A DNA stretch of 16,007 bases, from assembly GCA_944372745.1 (NCBI GenBank), contig CALWAB010000091.1:1-16007 (forward strand), read 5' to 3'. The position numbers were made by a program, and so were the translations under genes. Source of the stretch: an uncultured Clostridia bacterium. Lineage in GTDB: Bacteria > Bacillota > Clostridia > Christensenellales > UBA1242. The notes under the pieces are model-generated. The model was given only the letters and a program-made list of their open reading frames with translations. It was not told the origin of the DNA and searched no databases. Positions 7,373-13,418 of the stretch are shown piece by piece. Position 1 is the first letter of the stretch; each line of letters starts with the position of its first letter.

Positions 7373-7933
7373 TTACTCTTTATGACTTATTGTTGTTTCA
7401 ATATTTGCATTGTAATGTTGTATATTTTTTATTAGGCATTCAGCTTTGTTTAATTCTTTTTCTACATTTTTCAATATAATTTTAGTTTTTGAAATATATT
7501 CTTTATTAAGTAACCCACTTTCAAAAAGATTATTATTTATCATATTTTGAAGTGGAGCAGAAGTTTTTAGTAAATTATTTTTCATTTTTTCTAAAGATGC
7601 AGAGTTATATCTTTGTTTATTATTAGTTTCTTTATGTTTTTTAAATAATTTGTCATTTTGTTCTACTTCTATTTTTAATACTTCAATAGTTCTATTGATT
7701 TGAGAAAAAAGCATATCATAAATTTGTAATACTGTTTGATGAGATTCTTTATAAGTTCCCACAATACTATAATATTTGTTTTCAGATATTTCATTAATCA
7801 ATCTCAAAAATTTTAATCTACTTTCTACATCTTTAGTTTCAAACGCTTTAATTGTAAGCATTGCTATTGCGGTGTCTATTTGCATATCATCGTTTTTTAT
7901 TTGTAAATTGTCGATGTTTATTTCTTTTTCCAT
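7373..7933 (-). CDS. Unknown helical protein, second of two tandem paralogues
   Basis: The 186-residue product is rich in Lys, Asn, Ile and Glu and predicts mostly alpha helix; there is no signal peptide or membrane segment. It is homologous along its length to the product of the upstream neighbour: both have a [DE]TAIA-x-LTI-x-A block near residue 20, a LRLINEIS/LNLIENLS block, KYYS/RYYS, a TV after it, and a LNK...I segment before a similar C-terminus. I do not recognise the family. It starts six bases after the neighbour's stop, with an AGAGAGG ribosome binding site overlapping that stop codon, so the two genes are cotranscribed and probably translationally coupled. A protein-interaction role is a guess from the helical composition. 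Confidence 0.8.
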   Translation of the reverse strand: MEKEINIDNLQIKNDDMQIDTAIAMLTIKAFETKDVESRLKFLRLINEISENKYYSIVGTYKESHQTVLQIYDMLFSQINRTIEVLKIEVEQNDKLFKKHKETNNKQRYNSASLEKMKNNLLKTSAPLQNMINNNLFESGLLNKEYISKTKIILKNVEKELNKAECLIKNIQHYNANIETTISHKE

Positions 7934-7938
7934 AAAAT

Positions 7939-8472
7939 TTACCTCTCTTCATTTATAGATGTTGCATATCTTAAATTGTGATTGTTTATTTTTTTATCTA
8001 ATGAATCTAATTCTTTTAAACTTTTTACCAAATTATTTAATGTATTTTTGATATTTTCAATGTCTTTTTTGTTTAAAATATCATATACTAGAATGCCATT
8101 TTTGACAAAAGTTATTAAAGGAACACTTTCTTGTTCTGTAAATGATTTTCGTATTGAAGTATTAGCATTGACATCGTTTTTAGCGTATTTTAATTCATTA
8201 TTTACTAATTCTATTAATCTATCATTATTTTTTATTTCGTCCTTAACTTTATTACATAAATGTGTTACCATATCCGATACAGTATTGTATGATGTTTTTA
8301 CATTCATAATGTCACTATAATATCTATATTGGCTTAAATTTTCAATAAGATTTAGAATTTGCTTTTGTTGTTCAATGTTATTTCCTTTAATAGCATTGAT
8401 TGTCAATAATGCTATAGCAGTTTCAAAACTTATTTTTTGATTTTCTGTATTTATATCATAAATATTTAACAT
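7939..8472 (-). CDS. Unknown helical protein, first of two tandem paralogues
   Basis: The 177-residue product is the paralogue of the downstream neighbour, sharing the FETAIALLTINA-type block (residues about 16-27) and the YYS motif; identity falls off in the middle and returns near the C-terminus. No signal peptide, membrane segment, catalytic motif or metal site is visible. The frame is open to 8505, but the start is set at 8472: GGGAG lies five bases upstream, and a perfect promoter (8494-8522) starts transcription inside the longer frame. It leads a two-gene operon. The pair is likely a local gene duplication that has since diverged considerably. Function unknown. Confidence 0.8.
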   Translation of the reverse strand: MLNIYDINTENQKISFETAIALLTINAIKGNNIEQQKQILNLIENLSQYRYYSDIMNVKTSYNTVSDMVTHLCNKVKDEIKNNDRLIELVNNELKYAKNDVNANTSIRKSFTEQESVPLITFVKNGILVYDILNKKDIENIKNTLNNLVKSLKELDSLDKKINNHNLRYATSINEER

Positions 8473-8493
8473 AATAACTCCCAATTTTATTAA

Positions 8494-8522
8494 ATTATAA
8501 AACATTATTAAAGGTTTGTCAA
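8494..8522 (-). promoter_or_regulatory. Consensus promoter of the tandem paralogue operon
   Basis: On the minus strand TTGACA (8517-8522), 17 bases, TATAAT (8494-8499): an exact match to the vegetative consensus. The predicted start near 8487 leaves a short leader carrying the GGGAG site. This argues that the pair is well expressed in ordinary growth unless repressed. Confidence 0.92.
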
Positions 8523-8567
8523 TACTAATTGATTTTATTTTAAACGGGTTATTAAGTTTTATATAAC

Positions 8568-8596
8568 TTGTTTTTTTTATTAAAATCTTGTATAAT
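8568..8596 (+). promoter_or_regulatory. Probable promoter of nth
   Basis: TTGTTT (8568-8573) and a perfect TATAAT (8591-8596) are 17 bases apart. The expected transcription start near 8603 is only about nine bases before the nth ATG, so the leader would be very short. It is divergent from the promoter at 8494-8522. Confidence 0.6.
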
Positions 8597-8611
8597 GAAA
8601 TTGGTGAAATT

Positions 8612-9262
8612 ATGCAGACTAAAGAAAATATAGATAAAATTTTTGACTATTTAAATGAATTATATCCTAATCCAAAGTGCGAATTGCAATATAAAACGCC
8701 TTTTCAATTATTAATAGCAGTTATTTTATCCGCACAATGTACTGATAAGCGTGTAAATGAAATAACGCCACTTTTATTTGAAAAATATCCTACAGCAATT
8801 AAATTAGCAAATGCTAGTATTGAAGATGTAGAAAACATTATACGACCCTTAGGATTTTTTAGGAACAAAGCAAAGTCAATTGTGAGTTGTTCAAAACAAC
8901 TCATTGAAAAATTTGATGGAGAAGTGCCTAATGATGTTGATAAACTACAAGAACTCAGTGGAGTAGGGCGAAAAACCGCAAATGTTGTGACGGCGGAAGT
9001 ATATGGAGCGAATAATATAGGAGTAGACACCCACATATTTCGCGTCAGCCATAGGCTGGATTTAAGTGATGGTGCTACGCCACTGCAAGTGGAAATGGAT
9101 TTAAAAGAACAATTCATAGGGCGGAAAATGAATGTTGACCACTATCTATTGGTGCTTTTTGGCAGATATCATTGTAAAGCAATTAAACCTAATTGCGAGA
9201 ATTGTAAATTGCAATCTATATGTAAATATTATAAAGAAAAATTAGTGGAAAAGGGAAAATAA
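8612..9262 (+). CDS. nth: Endonuclease III, DNA glycosylase/AP lyase
   Basis: Nth removes oxidised pyrimidines from DNA and cuts the resulting abasic site, the first step of base excision repair. All signatures are present in the 216-residue protein: the helix-hairpin-helix LSGVGRKTANVV (115-126) with catalytic Lys121, catalytic Asp139 in GVDTHIFRVSHR, and the four-cysteine [4Fe-4S] loop C188-x6-C195-x2-C198-x5-C204. Length is normal. The frame extends back to a TTG at 8588, but that codon overlaps the -10 box, so ATG 8612 is the start, with GGTGA at 8603-8607 as a weak ribosome binding site. No clear terminator follows, so some read-through into the next operon is possible. Confidence 0.96.
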   Translation: MQTKENIDKIFDYLNELYPNPKCELQYKTPFQLLIAVILSAQCTDKRVNEITPLLFEKYPTAIKLANASIEDVENIIRPLGFFRNKAKSIVSCSKQLIEKFDGEVPNDVDKLQELSGVGRKTANVVTAEVYGANNIGVDTHIFRVSHRLDLSDGATPLQVEMDLKEQFIGRKMNVDHYLLVLFGRYHCKAIKPNCENCKLQSICKYYKEKLVEKGK

Positions 9263-9268
9263 AATAGG

Positions 9269-9287
9269 TTTTAATTGCGAATTAAAA
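9269..9287 (+). repeat. AT-rich palindrome after nth
   Basis: TTTTAATT (9269-9276) and AATTAAAA (9280-9287) flank GCG. There is no T tract after it on the plus strand, so it is a poor terminator. It could be a weak protein site or chance in AT-rich DNA. Confidence 0.35.
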
Positions 9288-9300
9288 ACATAACAATATA

Positions 9301-9315
9301 AAGGTGTCACACCTT
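9301..9315. promoter_or_regulatory. Candidate operator palindrome overlapping a -35 box
   Basis: AAGGTGTCACACCTT has 7-bp arms around one central base and is GC-richer than its surroundings. Its last two bases are the first two of the -35 box TTGACA (9314-9319), where a bound repressor or activator would act. The binding protein is not identified. Confidence 0.5.
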
Positions 9316-9342
9316 GACAATAAATATGTATTGTGATAAAAT
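9314..9342 (+). promoter_or_regulatory. Promoter of the membrane protein/lipoprotein operon
   Basis: TTGACA (9314-9319), a 17-base spacer and TAAAAT (9337-9342). A smaller inverted repeat, ACAATA-N6-TATTGT (9317-9334), lies across the -35 box and spacer. The predicted start near 9349 leaves a leader of about 13 bases containing GGAG. Confidence 0.8.
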
Positions 9343-9361
9343 TATTAAAAGGAGAAAATAG

Positions 9362-10279
9362 ATGTCAAAATATTTACTTAGGTTAATAGTAGTCATACTT
9401 TTAATTGTCGTAGTGACAGTGGTTGTATGGTTGATATTAAATAGACCAGATGAAAGTAAAAAAATCTATGATGAGTACATATCATTGATAGATGACGAAG
9501 GCTATCAAAATTATGAATACTTTACAAAAGAATTCACAGACCCAGTTACACAAACAAGTTCAACATTATTAAATTTTAATACCAATATCAATACTCATTA
9601 TCGTGTGACAAATGCTATTAAAGAAGATATTGAACTTAATTTAATGCTTTTGAATTATGTCACAAGTTATGACGAGGTAGCACAAGATGGCGTATTGGAC
9701 GCAATTGCTAATTACAATTCAGTTGCTTATGGTGCAGACGGAGTGGCATATCAAGCACGCTATCTATATGAATATTATGTGGCTGGCAATTATAATCAAG
9801 CAAATGTTGAAGCGTTAATAAATAAATTGCTTGTGACAATGCACAATATGGAAGTAGCGGGAGCAAATGTATTGACGGTACTTAAACCTTATGTACAAAC
9901 TTATGTATATGCGGGGAATCAACCAGAGGATATAAAGTATGTATTGTATGATACTAGGGCATTAGTTGCAAGTTCTGTGGCTAATTCTTATGAAAATACA
10001 GACGATACAGACAAGTTATACCAATTCTTTAATAATTATAATGCCTATATGACCAAACTTGAAACGCTCATTTCAACAGGTGAAGAAAATGGTTATAATA
10101 CTCTTGTGAATACAAGTACCACAAAATTCATAGATAGTTATAACGCATTAGAAACTGAAACACTCACTGGTTTATTTAATGCACTTAATAAAACAACTTA
10201 TATTAATTCACAAACCGATGAAAATATTAAAACGCATTTGACTAATATTGTCACATACTTGGAGGCAACAAATGAATAA
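9362..10279 (+). CDS. Membrane-anchored extracytoplasmic protein, function unknown
   Basis: The 305-residue product has one N-terminal hydrophobic segment (about 4-26, preceded by Lys and followed by an Asn/Arg/Asp-rich turn), so it is probably a single-pass protein with the rest outside. The exposed part is rich in Tyr, Asn and Thr, has no cysteine, and predicts mostly helix, with acidic patches. No catalytic or binding motif is recognised. AAAAGGAG (9347-9354) sits seven bases before ATG 9362. The stop overlaps the start of the following lipoprotein gene by eight bases, so the two products are coupled and likely act together at the cell surface. I do not know the family. Confidence 0.8.
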   Translation: MSKYLLRLIVVILLIVVVTVVVWLILNRPDESKKIYDEYISLIDDEGYQNYEYFTKEFTDPVTQTSSTLLNFNTNINTHYRVTNAIKEDIELNLMLLNYVTSYDEVAQDGVLDAIANYNSVAYGADGVAYQARYLYEYYVAGNYNQANVEALINKLLVTMHNMEVAGANVLTVLKPYVQTYVYAGNQPEDIKYVLYDTRALVASSVANSYENTDDTDKLYQFFNNYNAYMTKLETLISTGEENGYNTLVNTSTTKFIDSYNALETETLTGLFNALNKTTYINSQTDENIKTHLTNIVTYLEATNE

Positions 10280-11309
10280 GATAGTTCAAAGTATAATGGT
10301 CTTAGTAATTGGTATCAGTGTAGCATTTGCTTTTGTCGGTTGTAGTGAACGCGAAAGAACGACAGCCAATATTCAAGAATTGACCAGTCAAATAACGACA
10401 AATTATAGTACTTATTTTGATGCAAATAGTGATTTTCAAGTAGTTTATAGTACGAATGTGCAAACCTTGATTAACAATGAAGCAAGAGCTAAAGTTCTTA
10501 CAGATTATTTATTGCCTATTGCAAAAACAGGGTACGCATTCTATAATCTTACAAAAAGTACAATCAGTGATGACACTTGGAGTGAAGAAGATAGAATAAA
10601 TATATATAACAAATTGAATGATTTGAACACTAGTTTTGGCACATTGAACAATACAAAATCTCGTCTTGAAAATGCTTTTAGTGATTATAGCGGGGGAACA
10701 ATTACAAATATACAATTCAGTAATTTGACTAATTATATAAAAGAATATGGTAATTTTGTAAATAGTTTGCAATCATTTATTGGTGTATACAAGAGTGCGT
10801 ATTTTAGAAATTATAATACTGAATTTTATGCGTACAATGGTCAAAACGATGTAGATGCTTTAAGTTTAAAAATTATTTTAGCGGATAAAGCTTATGAGAT
10901 ATCAAGGGCATCTTACAATTTAGAATATAAAGAATACTATGATATTGACAATGCCACATTCAGCGATACGGTAGCAAGTGGAACAACTACTAAAATGTGT
11001 CTTGAAATGAATAAAGTTTTGGCTTTGTCATCAAAGGCAAATAATACACTAACTGATGGCACTAAGAAAACGGCATATCTTGATTTAAATAATAGCGAAA
11101 ATTATTTTAAATCTCAAATAACTTTATTTGATACTGCAATCAACGCATTTGACTTTGAAAAAATGAGGAATAGTGCAGAAACAGAAACAGCATATGTAGC
11201 TAGTTTGTCATATCAAGATAGAAGTAATTATGAACAAATTATGTATATAGCATATTCATATATTCCACAAGTCGTATTTGAATATCAAACAGTATTCAAT
11301 AGTTTTTAA
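10272..11309 (+). CDS. Lipoprotein, function unknown
   Basis: The 345-residue product starts with a lipoprotein signal peptide: positive MNK, a hydrophobic core (about 8-22) and a lipobox-like AFVGC with the lipidated Cys24. Phe at the -3 position is less usual than Leu. The mature part is rich in Asn, Tyr, Ser and Thr and predicts long helices; no catalytic motif is seen. ATG 10272 is preferred over the in-frame upstream codon at 10248 because GGAGG (10261-10265) lies six bases before it and the signal peptide then begins properly. It overlaps the end of the membrane-protein gene by eight bases, and the pair probably forms a surface complex. The family is not recognised. Confidence 0.85.
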   Translation: MNKIVQSIMVLVIGISVAFAFVGCSERERTTANIQELTSQITTNYSTYFDANSDFQVVYSTNVQTLINNEARAKVLTDYLLPIAKTGYAFYNLTKSTISDDTWSEEDRINIYNKLNDLNTSFGTLNNTKSRLENAFSDYSGGTITNIQFSNLTNYIKEYGNFVNSLQSFIGVYKSAYFRNYNTEFYAYNGQNDVDALSLKIILADKAYEISRASYNLEYKEYYDIDNATFSDTVASGTTTKMCLEMNKVLALSSKANNTLTDGTKKTAYLDLNNSENYFKSQITLFDTAINAFDFEKMRNSAETETAYVASLSYQDRSNYEQIMYIAYSYIPQVVFEYQTVFNSF

Positions 11310-11362
11310 ATATTTAACAAAAAGGAGCTCAAGAACTAACTCTTTGAAACTAGCGAAATAAT

Positions 11363-11422
11363 AAAAAAAGAACTTTGTCTAATTTAAATGAAATTTAAAA
11401 AATTTATAGAGTTCTTTTTTTT
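11363..11422 (+). terminator. Terminator of the membrane protein/lipoprotein operon
   Basis: AAAAAAAGAACT (11363-11374) pairs perfectly with AGTTCTTTTTTT (11410-11421), and eight Ts run to 11422. The loop is long (35 bases) and AT-rich and may be partly structured. The A/T symmetry would allow it to work in both directions. Confidence 0.8.
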
Positions 11423-11484
11423 ATGCTCGTTAAAAAATATTAAATTAACATCATTTTTTTATTGATTAATTTTATTTATAATTA

Positions 11485-11493
11485 TGATATAAT
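11485..11493 (+). promoter_or_regulatory. Extended -10 promoter of the metallopeptidase gene
   Basis: TG (11485-11486), one base, then TATAAT (11488-11493) gives a perfect extended -10 element, which can work without a good -35. The nearest TTGATT (11462-11467) is 20 bases away, too far to be a standard -35. Confidence 0.65.
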
Positions 11494-11511
11494 AATTATT
11501 AGGAGAAATAA

Positions 11512-12177
11512 ATGACAGAATATAAAACATTTGAAAACGATAGTTTTAGAATAGAATATCCAATAGATTTAGAAAAATTTACGCAATTTTCAGTTAAAAA
11601 TGCTATGAATAGTATTGAAAAACTTAAGACACTCTTTAAAACAAAGGAAAGCCTAAAACTCAATGCAAATTTTTTTGATATTAGAGAAGATTTCGTTAAA
11701 TTCATAAAGCAATATTCAACAGAAGAAATACCAGATTGGGTTAGGGGTTGTTTTTATAATGATGGAATACAACTTTATGTAGACAAAAATAGTAGTTATC
11801 AGTTAGAGAGAATGAAATATACTTTACTACACGAAACAGTACATTTGTATTTTAATAATTATATCTATGATAAATATAATGTTAAGAGAATATGTTGGTT
11901 TGATGAGGCTTATGCTAACTATTTAGATAAATGCCCAAGGGATATAAAAAAAATTTTACAAACATTAGAATTACCTATTGATTTCAATATGAGTAGTTTA
12001 TCTAGTCCTCAAAGCGATGCTTATGGGGCATTTAATTTGATAGGATATTACATTTTTTCAACTCATCAAGAGAAAGAATTGCTAAACCTTTTAATAAAAG
12101 ATAGCGAACAAATAAGAGAACTGGGCAAAACAGTCTTGAAAGATGCAGTAGAATATATCGAAAACAAAAAAAAATAG
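11512..12177 (+). CDS. Putative HExxH zinc metallopeptidase (gluzincin-like)
   Basis: The 221-residue product carries HETVH (107-111) in the context LLHETVHLYF, and a downstream WFDEAYANYL with Glu132. This is the gluzincin arrangement: two zinc-binding His, the catalytic Glu108, and a third zinc ligand Glu in a W-x-x-E-[AG] segment. The H111-E132 spacing of 20 intervening residues is near the 18 of M1 peptidases and suits the peptidase-MA superfamily. There is no signal peptide, so it is probably cytosolic, and no prodomain. Substrate unknown. AGGAG (11501-11505) is six bases before ATG 11512. It stands alone with its own promoter. The motif is clear; the activity is inferred. Confidence 0.75.
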   Translation: MTEYKTFENDSFRIEYPIDLEKFTQFSVKNAMNSIEKLKTLFKTKESLKLNANFFDIREDFVKFIKQYSTEEIPDWVRGCFYNDGIQLYVDKNSSYQLERMKYTLLHETVHLYFNNYIYDKYNVKRICWFDEAYANYLDKCPRDIKKILQTLELPIDFNMSSLSSPQSDAYGAFNLIGYYIFSTHQEKELLNLLIKDSEQIRELGKTVLKDAVEYIENKKK

Positions 12178-12373
12178 TTCAGTAGAAATAGATGGTGTAT
12201 TGAATTAGAAAATGGCAGTTAAACTTGTGCTTGTCTTGATTAAGTACTGTCGGTTTCTTCTCTCTATTTCCTAAATAAGTCAGGTTTAAAAATATAGAAT
12301 ACTCGTCGTGGGATAAAATATAAATACAATAAATTAAGAATATAAAATTAAATTAGCATAATGTTTAAAATAA

Positions 12374-12402
12374 TTGCAATTTGAATAAAATTGTGATATA
12401 AT
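12374..12402 (+). promoter_or_regulatory. Promoter of tRNA-Thr
   Basis: TTGCAA (12374-12379), 17 bases, TATAAT (12397-12402), with a TG one base before the -10 (12394-12395) making it also an extended -10. The predicted start is close to the tRNA 5' end at 12411. The preceding gap, 12178-12373, shows no gene. Confidence 0.85.
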
Positions 12403-12410
12403 TTTAATAC

Positions 12411-12486
12411 GCTAGCGTGGCTCAGTTGGTAGAGCAATTGATTCGTAATCAATAGATCGCGGGTTCGAGTCCCGCCGCTAGCCCCA
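12411..12486 (+). tRNA. tRNA-Thr, anticodon CGT (reads ACG)
   Basis: A complete 76-base cloverleaf: acceptor GCTAGCG/CGCTAGC, D arm with GGTAGAGC, anticodon stem ATTGA/TCAAT with loop TTCGTAA (CGT at 12444-12446), T arm GCGGG-TTCGAGT-CCCGC. The 3' CCA is encoded (12484-12486). The discriminator base 12483 is C, uncommon for bacterial tRNA-Thr, which I know mostly with A or U there. No copy of the tRNA 3' end was seen downstream, so nothing suggests an integrated element here. Confidence 0.97.
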
Positions 12487-12616
12487 TTTATATGTTCTAT
12501 AGTATTATTGGCATATATTAGATTAAAGTATAAATTATCACTTAAAGAGTACAGAGTATCGTACACTAGTCTCCACAAATATTATAGAATTTTTTATTTT
12601 TAATATAGAGTTTAAA

Positions 12617-12994
12617 ATGAAAGAATACAGTAAGAGAACGAATTTATCACAAAATGAGAAGAATATCCACAAAGAAAGAATTGCCTTTATGATAATTGAT
12701 GATGAAATTTTATTTTTAAAAAATAGTGAATTATCACATTTTATGTGGGCAAAACAATTAGGCGTGCCAGAATCTATATTCTCTCAAATTGTACGAGGCT
12801 ATTATAAAAATGGTAAAGCCTCTTTTTATAAGGGCAATTTTGAATATGATAACGAATGTATTGAATGTGCTAAGCGTTTTGCTACTGAAATTAAAGAGTA
12901 TGTTGGTGTCTCTAGTATTGAGTGCTGGTGCGGACATAAAGTTGGTAAAATAGGGGAAGAATGGCCTTCATTATATTTTGTAGGTAAAATTTAA
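12617..12994 (+). CDS. Small hypothetical protein with Cys and Trp motifs
   Basis: The 125-residue product is soluble in appearance, without signal peptide or membrane segment. It has a central FMWAKQLGVPESIFSQIVRGYY stretch that could be a small helical domain, then FYKGNFEYD, and a C-terminal part with CxxC (ECAKRF preceded by ECIEC), ECWCGHKVGK and EEWPS. I recall similar hypothetical proteins in other Clostridia but cannot name a family. The start ATG 12617 has no good ribosome binding site; ATG 12689 is an alternative that would shorten it by 24 residues. No clear promoter or terminator lies between the tRNA and this gene, so it may be read through from the tRNA promoter. A hairpin with a T run (13100-13138) follows about 105 bases after the stop. 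Confidence 0.7.
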   Translation: MKEYSKRTNLSQNEKNIHKERIAFMIIDDEILFLKNSELSHFMWAKQLGVPESIFSQIVRGYYKNGKASFYKGNFEYDNECIECAKRFATEIKEYVGVSSIECWCGHKVGKIGEEWPSLYFVGKI

Positions 12995-13099
12995 TTGTTT
13001 TTTATTTAGCAGAAATTTGCATTTTCATTTCGTTTATGAAAAACAATAAAAAGAAGTGCAGACTGTAGACAAACTATAAATAGAAAATGAAACAAAGTT

Positions 13100-13138
13100 A
13101 ATAATTACTTTTTGCTTTAGCAAAAAGCAATTATTTTT
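13100..13138 (+). terminator. Terminator-like hairpin inside the MITE-like element
   Basis: AATAATT-A-CTTTTTGC (13100-13115) pairs with GCAAAAAG-C-AATTATT (13120-13135) around a TTTA loop, with one A-C mismatch, and runs into Ts to 13138. It could end transcription from the hypothetical gene at 12617-12994. Confidence 0.7.
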
Positions 13139-13156
13139 AAGTTTTTATGCTAAAAA

Positions 13157-13235
13157 ACATAAATTTATGTGTTTTTTGACCCTAGGTCAAAGGCTAGCTC
13201 TTGCACTAGGGTTATAGGGGATGGGAAATCCCCTA
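13157..13235. repeat. Cluster of three palindromes inside the MITE-like element
   Basis: ACATAAATTTATGT (13157-13170) is a perfect 14-bp palindrome. TTTGACC-CTA-GGTCAAA (13175-13191) has perfect 7-bp arms. TAGGGGAT (13215-13222) and ATCCCCTA (13228-13235) form an 8-bp GC-rich stem with a GGGAA loop. CCCTAG occurs at 13180-13185 and 13231-13236 and CTAGGG at 13206-13211, so alternative pairings are possible. Confidence 0.8.
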
Positions 13236-13265
13236 GAAAATTTATTTGTCTACACGCTGGAAGTG

Positions 13266-13369
13266 ATATTTTTTGAATAAAATATTTTCTTTATAAAATA
13301 CTAGACTAAAGCAATTTTGTATATGCTTTTAAGAATATAAATTTACATTTAAACAATTTTAAATTTGGC
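13266..13369. other. AT-rich spacer between MITE-like element and orphan gene
   Basis: This last part of the 387-base gap (12995-13381) contains no open frame and no convincing promoter. An AAAGCA...TGCTTT repeat pair (about 13308-13329) gives only a weak stem. Confidence 0.5.
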
Positions 13370-13418
13370 AATACTAAAAGTATGTTAATTAATTTATTAC
13401 AGCTTTTAGTATTTTTTT
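13370..13418 (+). terminator. Terminator-like hairpin spanning the start of the orphan gene
   Basis: AATACTAAAAG (13370-13380) and CTTTTAGTATT (13403-13413) are perfect 11-bp reverse complements and are followed by a seven-T run (13412-13418). The 22-base loop contains ATG 13382. It may be an attenuator, or the true start may be downstream at ATG 13430. Confidence 0.6.

Larger units (their letters stand above)
13053..13265. mobile_element. Candidate MITE-like element with terminal inverted repeats and 6-bp direct repeat
   Basis: Outermost are direct repeats GAAGTG (13053-13058 and 13260-13265). Just inside are inverted repeats CAGACTGTAGACAAA (13059-13073) and TTTGTCTACACGCTG (13245-13259), which match at 13 of 15 positions, ten of them consecutive at the inner side. 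The element itself is then 201 bp (13059-13259), carries no open reading frame, and is packed with palindromes. Such architecture, terminal repeats plus a short target duplication and no gene, is what a non-autonomous element mobilised in trans would show. The TIR family is not recognised, and no second copy lies in this window. Confidence 0.55.

Noticed and set aside
11310..11362. A ribosome-binding-like AAAAAGGAG after the lipoprotein gene (11320-11328).
   Set aside because: No start codon with an open frame follows; probably chance or a remnant.
12212..12274. A 20-residue frame (MAVKLVLVLIKY...) resembling the start of YidD.
   Set aside because: No ribosome binding site, it stops before the diagnostic Cys-rich part of YidD, and the context (no rnpA or yidC) is wrong; chance similarity is more likely.
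12348..12578. A minus-strand frame over the tRNA-Thr gene, with a tRNA-antisense peptide typical of false annotations.
   Set aside because: It runs through the tRNA and its promoter; a common artefact.
12411..13000. tRNA-Thr as an integration site for a mobile element.
   Set aside because: No direct repeat of the tRNA 3' end downstream, and no integrase in the window.
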